Below are positions 8,029-16,587 of a stretch of 64,000 nucleotides of DNA, one piece after another. The translations under genes and the position numbers were made by a program. This DNA comes from Curtobacterium citreum. GTDB lineage: Bacteria; Actinomycetota; Actinomycetes; Actinomycetales; Microbacteriaceae. The DNA is taken from assembly GCF_006715175.1 (NCBI RefSeq), contig NZ_VFMQ01000001.1, positions 992,001 through 1,056,000 on the forward strand, in the 5' to 3' direction. Positions within the stretch are counted from its first letter, which is position 1, and the number at the start of each line of letters is the position of its first letter. Under the pieces are notes generated by a model, which saw nothing but the letters and a program-made list of their open reading frames with translations, did not search any database and was not told where the DNA came from.

Positions 8029-10509
8029 TCAGCGTGCCGTGTCGCCGCCGACGGCGGCGCCGGGTCGGCGCTGCCACCACCAGCCGACGACCAGGAGGGC
8101 CACCGCGGCCGTCGCGAGGGTGGTGACGACCCCGGGACCCGTCGGCCGGATCGCCGAGCCGGCGTAGACCGCGGCCGCCAGGGCGAGGGACGCGACCGCG
8201 AGACCGACGTACCGGCCCCGGGCCGCGTCGAGCAGCGTGGCACCCGCGGAGCCGGCGAGCGGGACGAGCGAGACGACCAGCGCACCGATGCCGCCGACGC
8301 AGAGCGTGGTGGTGAACTCGGAGCCGAGCGCGGTCCAGAAGCCGGTGTCCGGGGTCACGGAGTGCAGCACCCAGCCGACCACGGTGACCACGAGGAGTGC
8401 GCCGGTGCGGGCGGTGGCGCTGCGGACACCCGCGGCCAGACCGGACCCGAGACGGAGTGCGCCGGTGTCGGCTCCCGGGCGGCCGACCGGGACGAGGACG
8501 GCGCCCACGACCAGGGCGGGGGAGACGTCCGTCGTCCGGGTGAGCGCGCAGGCGACGAGCGCGGCGAGGACGAGCCACGGCGAGACGCGGAAGCCGACCG
8601 TGCCGCGGTCGCGCCCCGCAGCCCAGCGGGTCGCGACCACCACGGCCGCGGTGAGCACGGCCGAGCCGGAGAGCACGGCGACGGCGAGGCGGACGTAGCG
8701 GGCCTCGAGACCGACCCCGACGCCGAGCAGCGTCGCGACCGTGACGATCCCGACACCGAGCGCGACGGCTGCCCAGGTGGGCAGCACGTCGTCGCCGAGG
8801 CGACGCTCGGCGCGCGTGCGGTTCCGGCCGAGGACGCCGGCGAAGGGGTTGCGGAGCCACGAGGTCCGGAGGCGTCCCCGCGCCGCCGCACCGACGAGGG
8901 CGAGCGGCGTCGTGACGAGGACCAGGAACCCGGCGGCGACCGCGGTCGCCACGAGGACGGTGCCCCACGAGAACGACGCTGCCAGCGACGGCACTCCGCG
9001 GTCGTAGGTCGTCGCGGCCGCCCAGTCGCCCGCGGGACCGGACCAGTCCGGGACGCCGCGGCCCCCGGGGCCGCCCGCGGTGCCGGCGCTGCCGTCCGTC
9101 GTGCCGCCGGGGCCGCTGCCCGCGCTGCCCGGCGCCCCGCCGCCGCCCGCGCTCGGCGTCGTGCCGGGCGTGGCGCCCGCGGTCCGTCCAGGGGTACCGG
9201 TCGGCGATGCGTTCGACGCCGTGCCCGACGGGGTGCCCGGTGCCGTGCTCGGGGACGTGGTGGAGCCGCTCGCCCGGACGCGGATCGTGGGGGAGGACGG
9301 GGAGACGTTGCCCGCGGCGTCCTGCTGCAGGGCGGTGACCGCGTGCGTGCCCCCGCTCAGGACCGAACCCTCGGTCGAGCAGCGCCAGCGGCCGTCGTCG
9401 CCGACCCGGGTCCGGCAGACCGGAGCGCGGTCGACGTACGCCGTGACGGTGGCGCCCGGCTCGCCCGAGCCCGCGATCGTGGTCCCCCCGGCGTCGACGG
9501 TGGACCCGGATCGCGGTGTCTCGATGCGCGGGGCCGACGGCGGCGTGCGGTCGAGCGTGACGGTCCGCGGCGTGGACGCAGCACTGCGGAGGTCCGATCG
9601 GTAGCCGCCCGCGGTGCTCGCCGTCTGCGAGGCCGTCACCGTGAGGCGGCCGTCCTGCGCGGCGACCGACCCGAGCGCCACGGTCCAGGTGCCGTCGGCG
9701 CGCACGGTGGCGACCGCCTCGCCGCGGGCGCCGACGACGCCGACGGTGACCGTCGCGCCGGGCAGGCCCGTGCCCGAGAGCGGACCCGCGGTCGGACCGG
9801 CGGTGGTGACGGACGGCGGGACGACGACGTCCGAGGCGGGGGCGTTCGACGAGCCCAGTGCGGGGGCGTCGCGGTCCGTGACGCTGAACACCTGCTGCGG
9901 CCCCGAGCGGACCGTCGCCATGCAGGCCCAGGTACCGTCGGCGCCCACCGTGCCCGTGCAGCCCGTCCCGCCCGGACCGGTGATCCGGACGGTGTGTCGG
10001 GGGGTGCCGGTCCCGTGCAGGCGGACGGTCGCGGTCGTGACGTCGCCCGGGTCGGCGATGGTCGGGCGGACGGCGGGGCGGTCGGTGGGGGTCGGTGTCG
10101 GGGAGTCGGAGCCCGAGCCGCCGGCGTCGGGCGGGAGCGAGCCGAGCAGGGGTGCCGGGGTGCCCGTGGGGGCGGGGGTGGCCTTGGTGGCGGTGCGCTC
10201 GGCGGGTGCGGCTGTTGCGGCTGTCGTGTCGGCTGTGCCGTCGGTCTCGGTGGTGGTGGTGGCTGCGGGCGCGGCGGCGTCCGGCGTGGCCACGCCTGGC
10301 TTCGCGGTGCTGGTCGCGGTCGTGGACGTGGACATGGACGAGGTGGCGGCCGTCGCCTCAGCCGGGGTGCCCAGCACGAGTGCGCCGGACAGGGCGAGCG
10401 CCGCCGCCGCGGACAGGGCGGCGACCGTGCCGACGAGTCGCCGGGCGCGGCCGTCGCCCCCGACGGCCGTCTCGTCCACGTTGTCCCCGAGCGTGTTCAC
10501 CGCCTCCAT
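8029..10509 (-). CDS. Ig-like repeat protein with C-terminal polytopic membrane domain
   Basis: A large envelope protein of 826 residues, not assigned to a known function. After a cytoplasmic N-terminus comes a hydrophobic helix (about 24-48, ending GTPAEATA) and a Ser/Thr/Ala-rich stretch. Three Ig-like units follow, marked by G-x-PGATVTV-type turns (GTPRHTVRITGPGG, GTGLPGATVTVGV, GSGEPGATVTAYV), each closed by a DGTW or DGRW strand. A Gly/Pro/Ser-rich linker leads to about nine membrane helices in the last 300 residues. ATG 10509 starts a sensible signal-anchor; upstream residues look random. It is divergent from lemA. Confidence 0.75.
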   Translation of the reverse strand: MEAVNTLGDNVDETAVGGDGRARRLVGTVAALSAAAALALSGALVLGTPAEATAATSSMSTSTTATSTAKPGVATPDAAAPAATTTTETDGTADTTAATAAPAERTATKATPAPTGTPAPLLGSLPPDAGGSGSDSPTPTPTDRPAVRPTIADPGDVTTATVRLHGTGTPRHTVRITGPGGTGCTGTVGADGTWACMATVRSGPQQVFSVTDRDAPALGSSNAPASDVVVPPSVTTAGPTAGPLSGTGLPGATVTVGVVGARGEAVATVRADGTWTVALGSVAAQDGRLTVTASQTASTAGGYRSDLRSAASTPRTVTLDRTPPSAPRIETPRSGSTVDAGGTTIAGSGEPGATVTAYVDRAPVCRTRVGDDGRWRCSTEGSVLSGGTHAVTALQQDAAGNVSPSSPTIRVRASGSTTSPSTAPGTPSGTASNASPTGTPGRTAGATPGTTPSAGGGGAPGSAGSGPGGTTDGSAGTAGGPGGRGVPDWSGPAGDWAAATTYDRGVPSLAASFSWGTVLVATAVAAGFLVLVTTPLALVGAAARGRLRTSWLRNPFAGVLGRNRTRAERRLGDDVLPTWAAVALGVGIVTVATLLGVGVGLEARYVRLAVAVLSGSAVLTAAVVVATRWAAGRDRGTVGFRVSPWLVLAALVACALTRTTDVSPALVVGAVLVPVGRPGADTGALRLGSGLAAGVRSATARTGALLVVTVVGWVLHSVTPDTGFWTALGSEFTTTLCVGGIGALVVSLVPLAGSAGATLLDAARGRYVGLAVASLALAAAVYAGSAIRPTGPGVVTTLATAAVALLVVGWWWQRRPGAAVGGDTAR

Positions 10510-10660
10510 CAGACGTGATCCGCGCGCCGCGGTCAATCCGCCGCACGGATGATGTGTCCGACGGTGCACGAGCCCGCACGGCGCCCGGACGCCCGGTGGA
10601 CGCCACTCGGGAATCACCCGTGAACCGTGGCCGCGGTCGGTCCTCCCGGGAGCGCCTCGG

Positions 10661-10666
10661 TAGGAT
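10661..10666 (+). promoter_or_regulatory. -10 element of lemA (TAGGAT)
   Basis: GGTAGGAT gives a leader of about 70 nt that ends in the ribosome binding site AAAGGAG (10728-10734), one of the clearest Shine-Dalgarno sequences of the window. Confidence 0.55.
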
Positions 10667-10742
10667 CGTGGGCGGCCCTCGCACGGCCACGCACCGCCCG
10701 CGGCACGCCGCGCGGTACCCGACGCGCAAAGGAGTACGCCCG

Positions 10743-11324
10743 ATGGACACCGGACTCGTCACGACGCTCATCGTCGTCGCCGTGGTGGTGGTCCTGCTCG
10801 TCGTGGTCGGGATCGCCCTCTGGTCGAGCTACCGGTCGCTGATGTCCCTCACGGGACGGGTCGACGCCTCGTGGAACGACGTCGCCACCCACCTGCAGCG
10901 TCGCGCGGACCTCATCCCCACGATCGTCGAGACCGTGCAGGGCTACGCCACGCACGAGAAGGCCGTCTTCGCGGACGTCAGCAAGGCCCGGGCGGAGACG
11001 CTCAGTGCCGCGGACGCCCCGAGCGCCTCGGTGGCCGAGGGCCACATGCAGAAGGCCCTGAAGAGCGTGTTCTCCGTCGCCGAGGGCTACCCGCAGCTCC
11101 AGTCGAGCCAGGCGTTCCTGCAGCTGCAGTCCGAGCTCGTCGAGACCGAGGACCGCATCCAGGCCGCGCGACGCTCGTACAACGGCGGCGTCCGCGAGCT
11201 CAACACCAAGATCAAGCACTTCCCCACGTCGACGTTCGCGAAGAGCAAGGGCGTGCAGGAGGCGTCGTTCTTCGAGACCGCCGAGCCCTCGGCCATCGCC
11301 GAACCCCCGCGCGTCCAGTTCTGA
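10743..11324 (+). CDS. lemA: LemA family protein
   Basis: A 193-residue membrane-anchored helical protein. One N-terminal transmembrane helix (about 6-27) is followed by the LemA core: SLMSLTGRVDASWNDVATHL, QRRADLIPTIVETVQGYA, then SSQAFLQLQSELVETEDRI with YNGGVRELNTKIKHFPT near the end. The last motif is diagnostic. The family's role is not settled; it is often next to TPM-domain proteins, but here its neighbour is the divergent Ig-like membrane protein. ATG 10743 follows AAAGGAG at a spacing of 8 nt. Confidence 0.9.
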   Translation: MDTGLVTTLIVVAVVVVLLVVVGIALWSSYRSLMSLTGRVDASWNDVATHLQRRADLIPTIVETVQGYATHEKAVFADVSKARAETLSAADAPSASVAEGHMQKALKSVFSVAEGYPQLQSSQAFLQLQSELVETEDRIQAARRSYNGGVRELNTKIKHFPTSTFAKSKGVQEASFFETAEPSAIAEPPRVQF

Positions 11325-11364
11325 CCGCGTCGGCTCGGTCGCCCCGCAGCGCGACCGGTGACCG

Positions 11365-12630
11365 TCAGGCCGCGTCGTCCGTCGGCGTCGACTCGGGAGC
11401 GTCAACGTCGTCCGCTGCGACGTGCGGCACGAGCGGCACACCGAGCGCCCCGGCGACGGCTGCCGCAGCGGTGCCGCGGGCGGTGACCTCGACGCCGTCG
11501 AGTCCCTGCCAGGTCGCGGTCCGCCGCAGGGTCTCCGCGAGCCGCTCGGCGTCCAGGTGCTCTCCGGGCTCCTGCCAGGCCGTCCGGACCCGGAGCAGCC
11601 CGCGTTGCCGGTCGCTCTTCAGGTCGATCCGCCCGGTCAGCCGGTCGTCCTGCAGGACCGGCAGCACGTAGTAGCCGAACACCCGCTTCGGTGCCGGCGT
11701 GTAGATCTCGATCCGGTAGTGGAAGCCGTACATCCGCTCGGCCCGGCGACGGAACCACACGACCGGGTCGAAGGGGCTCAGCACAGCGTCTGCGGTCAGG
11801 CGTCGGGGCACCCGGGCGTCGGCGTGCAGCCAGGCCCGCTCCTTCCAGCCCTCGACCGTCACCGGCACGAGCTCGCCGCGTTCGACGAGCTCGGCCACGG
11901 CCGCGGCGGTGTCGTCCGAGCGCAGTCGGAAGTAGTCGGCGAGGTCCGCGCGCGTCGCGACCCCGAGCGCACGGCCCGCGCGCCGCACGAGTTCGGTGAC
12001 GGCGGTGGTCCGGTCGGGGGCGGTCTCGAGGGCCCCGGGTGCCAGGACCTGCTCGGGCAGCGCGTAGACGCGTTCGAAACCGGACCGTCCGGCGCTCACG
12101 ACCTCGCCCCAGCGGAACAGCTGCTCGAGCCCGGTCTTCACGTCGCTCCACCCCCACCACGGGCCTCGGCGGACGTTCGCCTCGTGCTCGACGGCGCTCG
12201 CGGGCATCGGCCCCTCGACCCGGAGCAGGGCGAGCAGCTCGCGTCGGACACCGGCGGTCCGCTCGACGCCCTCGATCCGGTTCGGGCGAGCGTCACGCTC
12301 CCGGAACGCGTCCATGCGCCAGCGGAACAGCGGCAGGTCGGTCCGGGCGACGAACGCCGCCTCGTGCGCCCAGTACTCGGCGTACGGACCGCGACGGGTC
12401 ATGGTCAGACGGTCCAGCGTGGCCCGGTCGTACGACCCGAGCCTGGCGAACAGCGGCAGGTAGTGGCTCCGCTCGAACACGTTCACGGAGTCGATCTGCA
12501 ACAGCCCGAGCCGCGCGAACCCGGCCGTGAGCGTCCGGGTCGACACGGTGTCGGCGGGGGCGGCGCCGAAACCCTGCGCCGCGAGCGCGACCCGTCGTGC
12601 CTCGGCGGCGGAGAGCGTCGTCCTGACCAT
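11365..12630 (-). CDS. YcaQ-like winged-helix protein (crosslink repair glycosylase family)
   Basis: A 421-residue protein of the HTH_42/YcaQ family. Characterised members, E. coli YcaQ and Streptomyces AlkZ, unhook interstrand crosslinks and bulky alkyl adducts from DNA. Visible landmarks are the N-terminal helix-turn-helix FARLGLLQIDSVNVFERSHY, EYWAHEAAFV, LAPFDP-like LSPFDPVVWFRRRAERMYGF, and the YYVLPVLQDDRLTGRIDLK strand pair. QIDSVN matches the QxD-type catalytic motif reported for the family. The start at 12630 lies 7 nt after TAGCGT on the minus strand, giving a leaderless message. The activity is inferred by family. Confidence 0.85.
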   Translation of the reverse strand: MVRTTLSAAEARRVALAAQGFGAAPADTVSTRTLTAGFARLGLLQIDSVNVFERSHYLPLFARLGSYDRATLDRLTMTRRGPYAEYWAHEAAFVARTDLPLFRWRMDAFRERDARPNRIEGVERTAGVRRELLALLRVEGPMPASAVEHEANVRRGPWWGWSDVKTGLEQLFRWGEVVSAGRSGFERVYALPEQVLAPGALETAPDRTTAVTELVRRAGRALGVATRADLADYFRLRSDDTAAAVAELVERGELVPVTVEGWKERAWLHADARVPRRLTADAVLSPFDPVVWFRRRAERMYGFHYRIEIYTPAPKRVFGYYVLPVLQDDRLTGRIDLKSDRQRGLLRVRTAWQEPGEHLDAERLAETLRRTATWQGLDGVEVTARGTAAAAVAGALGVPLVPHVAADDVDAPESTPTDDAA

Positions 12631-12710
12631 GAGGACGACGCTACCGAGCCGCGCCGACACGGCCCGCTGACGCGTATGCCGCATCTGGAACGTCCGATGT
12701 GCCGCGTCGG

Positions 12711-12716
12711 TACACT
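12711..12716 (+). promoter_or_regulatory. -10 element of the AI-2E transporter gene (TACACT)
   Basis: GGTACACT ends 7 nt before ATG 12724, with no Shine-Dalgarno sequence. This is a leaderless arrangement. Confidence 0.55.
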
Positions 12717-12723
12717 CGCTGGC

Positions 12724-13962
12724 ATGGCCTGGGGCAAGAAGACGCATCCCGATCCCGTCGTCGAGGACTCGGTGCCCACCGGCATGCGGATCGCCGGCGC
12801 TTGGTCGTGGCGCGTGCTCGTCGTGCTCGGGGTCGTCGCGGTGGTCATCTACCTCGTCACGCTGTTCAGCGAGGTGCTCATCCCGTTCCTCATCGGCATC
12901 GTCGTGGCGGCGCTCCTCGTCCCGCTGTCGAACTGGATGCAGCGGCACCACGTCCCGAAGTGGATCGCGGTCGTGGTCAGCCTGGTCGGCGGGCTCGCGG
13001 CGGTCGCTGGTCTGATCTGGCTCGTCGTCGACCAGATCGCCGCGTCCTACCCCTCCCTGCGCGACCGGACGCTGTCGCAGTACGACACCATCCGCGAGTT
13101 CGTCACCAACTCCGGACTCGGGATCAGCCAGGGCGACCTCAACAAGTACCTCAGCCAGGCCACCGACTGGCTCTCGAGCAACTCGGGGTCGATCCTGTCC
13201 GGCGTCGCCAGTGCCGGGTCGTCGCTGACGCACCTGCTCGCCGGGCTCTTCGTCGTGATCTTCACCGTGATCTTCCTGCTGATCGACGGCAAGAACGTCT
13301 GGCGCTGGACCGTCCGGCTCTTCCCGAAGAAGGCGCGCGCGGCCATCGACGGCGCCGGGGTCGCGGGGTGGACCACCCTGACGAGCTTCATCCGCGTGCA
13401 GATCTTCGTGGCGTTCGTCGACGCCGTCGGCATCGGCATCGGTGCGGCCGCCCTGCAGCTGCCGCTCGTCATCCCGATCGCGGTGTTCGTGTTCCTCGGC
13501 GCGTTCATCCCGGTCGTCGGCGCGATCGTCACCGGCTTCCTCGCCGTCTTCATCGCGCTCATCTTCAACGGCTGGGTCGCCGCGGTGATCATGCTCGGCG
13601 TGATCCTCGTCGTGCAGCAGGTCGAGGGGCACATCCTGCAGCCGCTCGTGATGGGCAGCGCGGTCAAGGTGCACCCGCTGGCCGTCGTGCTCGGTGTGAC
13701 GGCGGCGTCCGGGCTCGCGGGCATCGCGGGGGCGTTCTTCGCGGTGCCGCTCATCGCGACCGTCAACTCCATGGTGACGACGATCGCGAGCGGGCGGTGG
13801 AAGGGCCTCGACTCGGACCACGTGCTCGAGGCGAAGCAGCGCGACCACCACGCGAGTGTCGAGGCGAAGCGGAAGCGGCGCTGGCGGAAGCGGCACCCCG
13901 ACGGCGTGCCCGCTCCCGGCAGCGACGAGCAGCCGACCGCGGCGAAGGGCACCGCGGGCTGA
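12724..13962 (+). CDS. AI-2E family transporter
   Basis: A polytopic inner-membrane protein of 412 residues. It shows the family plan: a pair of helices near the N-terminus (SWRVLVVLGVVAVVIYLVTL and the next), a soluble helical insertion at about 100-165, then a block of helices with PIAVFVFLGAFIPVVGAIV, VQQVEGHILQPLVMG and AFFAVPLIATVNSM. The QQVEGHILQP motif is diagnostic. Members export autoinducer-2 or small cations; the substrate cannot be told from sequence. The C-terminal 60 residues form a basic cytoplasmic tail. Confidence 0.88.
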   Translation: MAWGKKTHPDPVVEDSVPTGMRIAGAWSWRVLVVLGVVAVVIYLVTLFSEVLIPFLIGIVVAALLVPLSNWMQRHHVPKWIAVVVSLVGGLAAVAGLIWLVVDQIAASYPSLRDRTLSQYDTIREFVTNSGLGISQGDLNKYLSQATDWLSSNSGSILSGVASAGSSLTHLLAGLFVVIFTVIFLLIDGKNVWRWTVRLFPKKARAAIDGAGVAGWTTLTSFIRVQIFVAFVDAVGIGIGAAALQLPLVIPIAVFVFLGAFIPVVGAIVTGFLAVFIALIFNGWVAAVIMLGVILVVQQVEGHILQPLVMGSAVKVHPLAVVLGVTAASGLAGIAGAFFAVPLIATVNSMVTTIASGRWKGLDSDHVLEAKQRDHHASVEAKRKRRWRKRHPDGVPAPGSDEQPTAAKGTAG

Positions 13963-14025
13963 GCGCCTCCACAGGCCGCTCGTCACGAGTTCGCCGTGCG
14001 GCCCGGGAGCGACGATGATGGTCCC

Positions 14026-15285
14026 GTGACCGACACCACCACGCCCCGACCGCAGACCGCCGCGTACCCGACGCTCGCGGACATCGAGGCAGCGCGGGAG
14101 ACCATCGCCGGGGTCGCACGCGTCACGCCGATGGAGACGTCGCAGTTCCTCGCCGAGCTGCTCGGCTCACCGGTGCACCTGAAGTGCGAGAACCTGCAGC
14201 GCACCGGCGCGTACAAGGTCCGCGGCGCGTACAACCGTCTCTCCACGCTCAGTCCCGAGCAGCGTGCAGCGGGAGTCGTCGCCGCCAGCGCCGGCAACCA
14301 CGCGCAGGGGGTCGCGCTCGCCGCCCGGGAGCTCGGCATCCCCGCCACCATCTTCACCCCGGTCGGCGTCGCCCTGCCGAAGCTGCAGGCGACCAGACAC
14401 TACGGCGCCGAGGTCGTCCTGCGCGGGCACTCCGTCGAGGAGGCGCTCTCGGCCGCGAAGGACTTCGCCGCCCGGACCGGCGCCGTGTTCATCCCGCCGT
14501 TCGACCACCCCGCCGTGATCGCGGGCCAGGGCACGCTCGGCCTCGAGATCATCGACCAGGTGCCGGACGTCGACACCGTGGTCGTGCCGATCGGCGGCGG
14601 CGGCGTGATCGCCGGCATCGCCCTGGCCGTGAAGGGCACGGCGGAGCGGCTCGGCCGCGAGATCAAGGTCATCGGCGTGCAGGCCGAGAACGCCGCCGCC
14701 TACCCGTCGTCGATCCGAGCGGGGGAGCCGGTCACGGTCGCGACCACGCCGACGATCGCCGACGGCATCGCCGTGGCCCGCCCGGGCGACCTCAACTTCC
14801 CGATCATCCGCGACCACGTCGACGAGATCGTCACGGTCTCCGATGACGACACCGCCCGCGCGCTGCTCGTGCTGCTCGAGCGGGCGAAGCTCGTCGTCGA
14901 GGCAGCGGGCGCGGTCGGCGTCGCGGCGATCATGTCCGGCGCGGTCAAGGACACCGGCCGCACGGTCGTGCTGCTGAGCGGCGGCAACATCGACCCGCTC
15001 ATGATGGAGCGCGTGATCACCCGCGGGCTCGTCGCGGCGTCGCGGTACATCGGCATCCGGATCATGCTGCCGGACCGTCCGGGACAGCTCGCCCGTGTCG
15101 CGCAGGTCATCTCCGAGGCCGGCGCGAACGTCGTCGAGGTGCTGCACACCCGGCACGGCCAGGGCCTCGTCATCAACGAGGTCGCGCTCGACCTGTCGAT
15201 CGAGGCCCGCGGCCCCGAGCACGCGCAAGAGGTCATCAAGCGCCTGCACGAGGTCGGGTTCCGCCCCGAGCTCCTCGAGCACTAG
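14026..15285 (+). CDS. ilvA: Threonine ammonia-lyase (threonine dehydratase) with C-terminal ACT domain
   Basis: PLP enzyme of 419 residues that deaminates threonine to 2-oxobutanoate. The PLP lysine lies in ENLQRTGAYKVRGA, followed by ASAGNHAQGVALAA, the phosphate-binding VPIGGGGVIAGIA and VLLSGGNIDP. A single C-terminal ACT-like domain begins near IRIMLPDRPGQLARVAQVIS. A single ACT-type regulatory domain is the short form, often serving catabolic or relaxed isoleucine supply. The GTG start follows GATGAT at 6 nt and MTDTTTPRP fits. A hairpin at 15297-15314 follows. Confidence 0.93.
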   Translation: MTDTTTPRPQTAAYPTLADIEAARETIAGVARVTPMETSQFLAELLGSPVHLKCENLQRTGAYKVRGAYNRLSTLSPEQRAAGVVAASAGNHAQGVALAARELGIPATIFTPVGVALPKLQATRHYGAEVVLRGHSVEEALSAAKDFAARTGAVFIPPFDHPAVIAGQGTLGLEIIDQVPDVDTVVVPIGGGGVIAGIALAVKGTAERLGREIKVIGVQAENAAAYPSSIRAGEPVTVATTPTIADGIAVARPGDLNFPIIRDHVDEIVTVSDDDTARALLVLLERAKLVVEAAGAVGVAAIMSGAVKDTGRTVVLLSGGNIDPLMMERVITRGLVAASRYIGIRIMLPDRPGQLARVAQVISEAGANVVEVLHTRHGQGLVINEVALDLSIEARGPEHAQEVIKRLHEVGFRPELLEH

Positions 15286-15296
15286 AGAACCCGTCA

Positions 15297-15314
15297 GCGG
15301 TCCGCACGGACCGC
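15297..15314 (+). terminator. Hairpin after ilvA
   Basis: GCGGTCC (15297-15303) pairs with GGACCGC (15308-15314) around a 4-nt loop, 12 nt after the ilvA stop. Confidence 0.55.
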
Positions 15315-15380
15315 GCGCGTGACCGTCAGGGTTCCGTCTGCGACGGGGCGGACGGCCGGGAGGCGCGTGATGCTGCCGTC

Positions 15381-15872
15381 ATGACCCTCACGTCGATCCT
15401 CCCCTCGCTCCGCGCTTCGCTCCCCGATCCCCTCGACCCGGTGCTCTGGCCGGCGAGCACCGAGGCGACGACCGACGACGTCCGGGTGCGTGCGGTGTCC
15501 ATGCAGCGACTCGCGGCGGTCGCGGGGACACCCTGCGTGCACACCGCGGAGCAGGCACCGCCGCGGTACCGCCCGCGCGACTGGGTGCCGCGGGACGTCT
15601 GCGTCGCCGTGGCCGCGGTCGCCCGGGTCCGGCGGCCCTGGGGCGTGCTGCTCGTCGAGCTCGACGCGGTGCTGCCCGACTGCGCCGTGCTCGCCGAGGC
15701 CCGACTGATCGGCCGCCGGTCGGTGGCTCCGGCTGCGGCGGTCACCGTGACGACGAACCCGACGGGGACGGCCGGTCGCGATGCGGTGCTGCCCGGGGAC
15801 GTCGCGGTGGGGGACCTGGTGTGCTTCCCGTGCGCCCGAGCGCTGACGCACCGCGAGGTCGCGACGCTCTGA
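15381..15872 (+). CDS. Hypothetical protein
   Basis: A 163-residue protein I do not recognise. Codon use is genome-like, with strong G/C at third positions, which supports a real gene. It has scattered cysteines (TPCVH, PDCAV) and a C-terminal LVCFPCARALTHREVATL with a CxxC pair, which might bind metal. No signal peptide or membrane helix is seen. GATGCT ends 6 nt before the ATG, in keeping with a leaderless start. It stands alone between ilvA and the long inverted repeat at 15938-16000. Confidence 0.55.
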   Translation: MTLTSILPSLRASLPDPLDPVLWPASTEATTDDVRVRAVSMQRLAAVAGTPCVHTAEQAPPRYRPRDWVPRDVCVAVAAVARVRRPWGVLLVELDAVLPDCAVLAEARLIGRRSVAPAAAVTVTTNPTGTAGRDAVLPGDVAVGDLVCFPCARALTHREVATL

Positions 15873-15937
15873 CGCGCGCGCCGGGCGCCGGGCGCCGACG
15901 CTCCCGCGTCGATGCCCGTCGAACCGGAGATGCCCGT

Positions 15938-16000
15938 CGAACCAGAGAACCGACGTGGAACCGGGGCGGGTGCCCGGTTCGACGTCGGTTCTGTGGTTCG
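15938..16000. repeat. Long inverted repeat, 28-bp arms, GGTTCGA type
   Basis: Left arm 15938-15965 and right arm 15973-16000 are complementary over 28 bp with two mismatches, around a 7-nt loop. The arms contain CGAACC, GAACCGACGT and GGAACCGGG. A partial copy (GTCGAACCGGAGATGCC) lies just upstream at about 15919-15935. A related structure stands at the end of the window (63924-63962). It lies between the hypothetical gene and the end of greA. Confidence 0.85.
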
Positions 16001-16031
16001 TCACGTCCCGCACGGTGCGGGGCCGATCGGG

Positions 16032-16520
16032 CTACGGCTCGTAGCGATCGACCTTCGTTACCGTGACGGCGATCTCCTTGCCGTTGGGCGCCGTGTACGT
16101 GGTCTCGTCGCCGGCACGCATGCCCACGATGGCCGCGCCGACCGGGCTGACCGGGCTGTAGACGGTGAGGTCCGAGCCGTCCGCGACGATCTCGCGGTTG
16201 CCGACGAGGAACGTCGACTCGTCGCCGGCGATCACGGCGGTGACGACCGTGCCGGGTTCGACGGTGCCGTCGAAGTCCGCTTCGCCGACCGTGGCGTGCT
16301 TGAGGAGCTCGGTGAGCTGGCGGATGCGCGCCTCGATCTTGCCCTGCTCGTCCTTCGCGGCGTGGTAGCCGCCGTTCTCCTTCAGGTCGCCCTCTTCACG
16401 TGCCGCCTCGATGCGGTCCGCGATCTCCTTGCGGGCGGGGCCGGAGAGCTGCTCGAGCTCGGCCGTCAAGCGGTCGTGCGCCTCCTGGGTCAGCCAGGTG
16501 ACCTGGGGGTCGTTGCTCAT
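16032..16520 (-). CDS. greA: Transcription elongation factor GreA
   Basis: Rescues backtracked RNA polymerase by stimulating transcript cleavage. It has 162 residues, close to the family norm. The N-terminal antiparallel coiled coil (about 10-80) carries the tip GDLKENGGYHAAKDEQ with the acidic pair that reaches the polymerase active site. The C-terminal domain includes VGAAIVGMRAGDETTYTAP. Actinobacterial members start with a short WLTQEAHDRL segment, as here. AAGG precedes the ATG. Its leader contains an 11-bp hairpin (16543-16569). Confidence 0.95.
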   Translation of the reverse strand: MSNDPQVTWLTQEAHDRLTAELEQLSGPARKEIADRIEAAREEGDLKENGGYHAAKDEQGKIEARIRQLTELLKHATVGEADFDGTVEPGTVVTAVIAGDESTFLVGNREIVADGSDLTVYSPVSPVGAAIVGMRAGDETTYTAPNGKEIAVTVTKVDRYEP

Positions 16521-16542
16521 GTGGGTTCCCTTCGACAGAGAA

Positions 16543-16569
16543 CGAGACCGGCCGGTGTGGCCGGTCTCG
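16543..16569 (-). terminator. Hairpin in the greA leader
   Basis: A perfect 11-bp stem (CGAGACCGGCC and complement) with a 5-nt loop is followed on the minus strand by TTCTCTGT. It lies after the DUF4307 stop (16588) and about 22 nt before the greA ATG. It is also downstream of a TAGACT -10 candidate (16590-16585), so it could act as terminator for DUF4307, as attenuator of greA, or both. Confidence 0.65.
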
Positions 16570-16587
16570 CTCGCGAATCAGACGAGT

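Noticed and set aside
8362..10518. 718-residue plus-strand frame opposite the Ig-like membrane protein
   Set aside because: It has Gly/Arg-rich low-complexity antisense composition, no ribosome binding site and no domain. The minus-strand protein has clear domain order.
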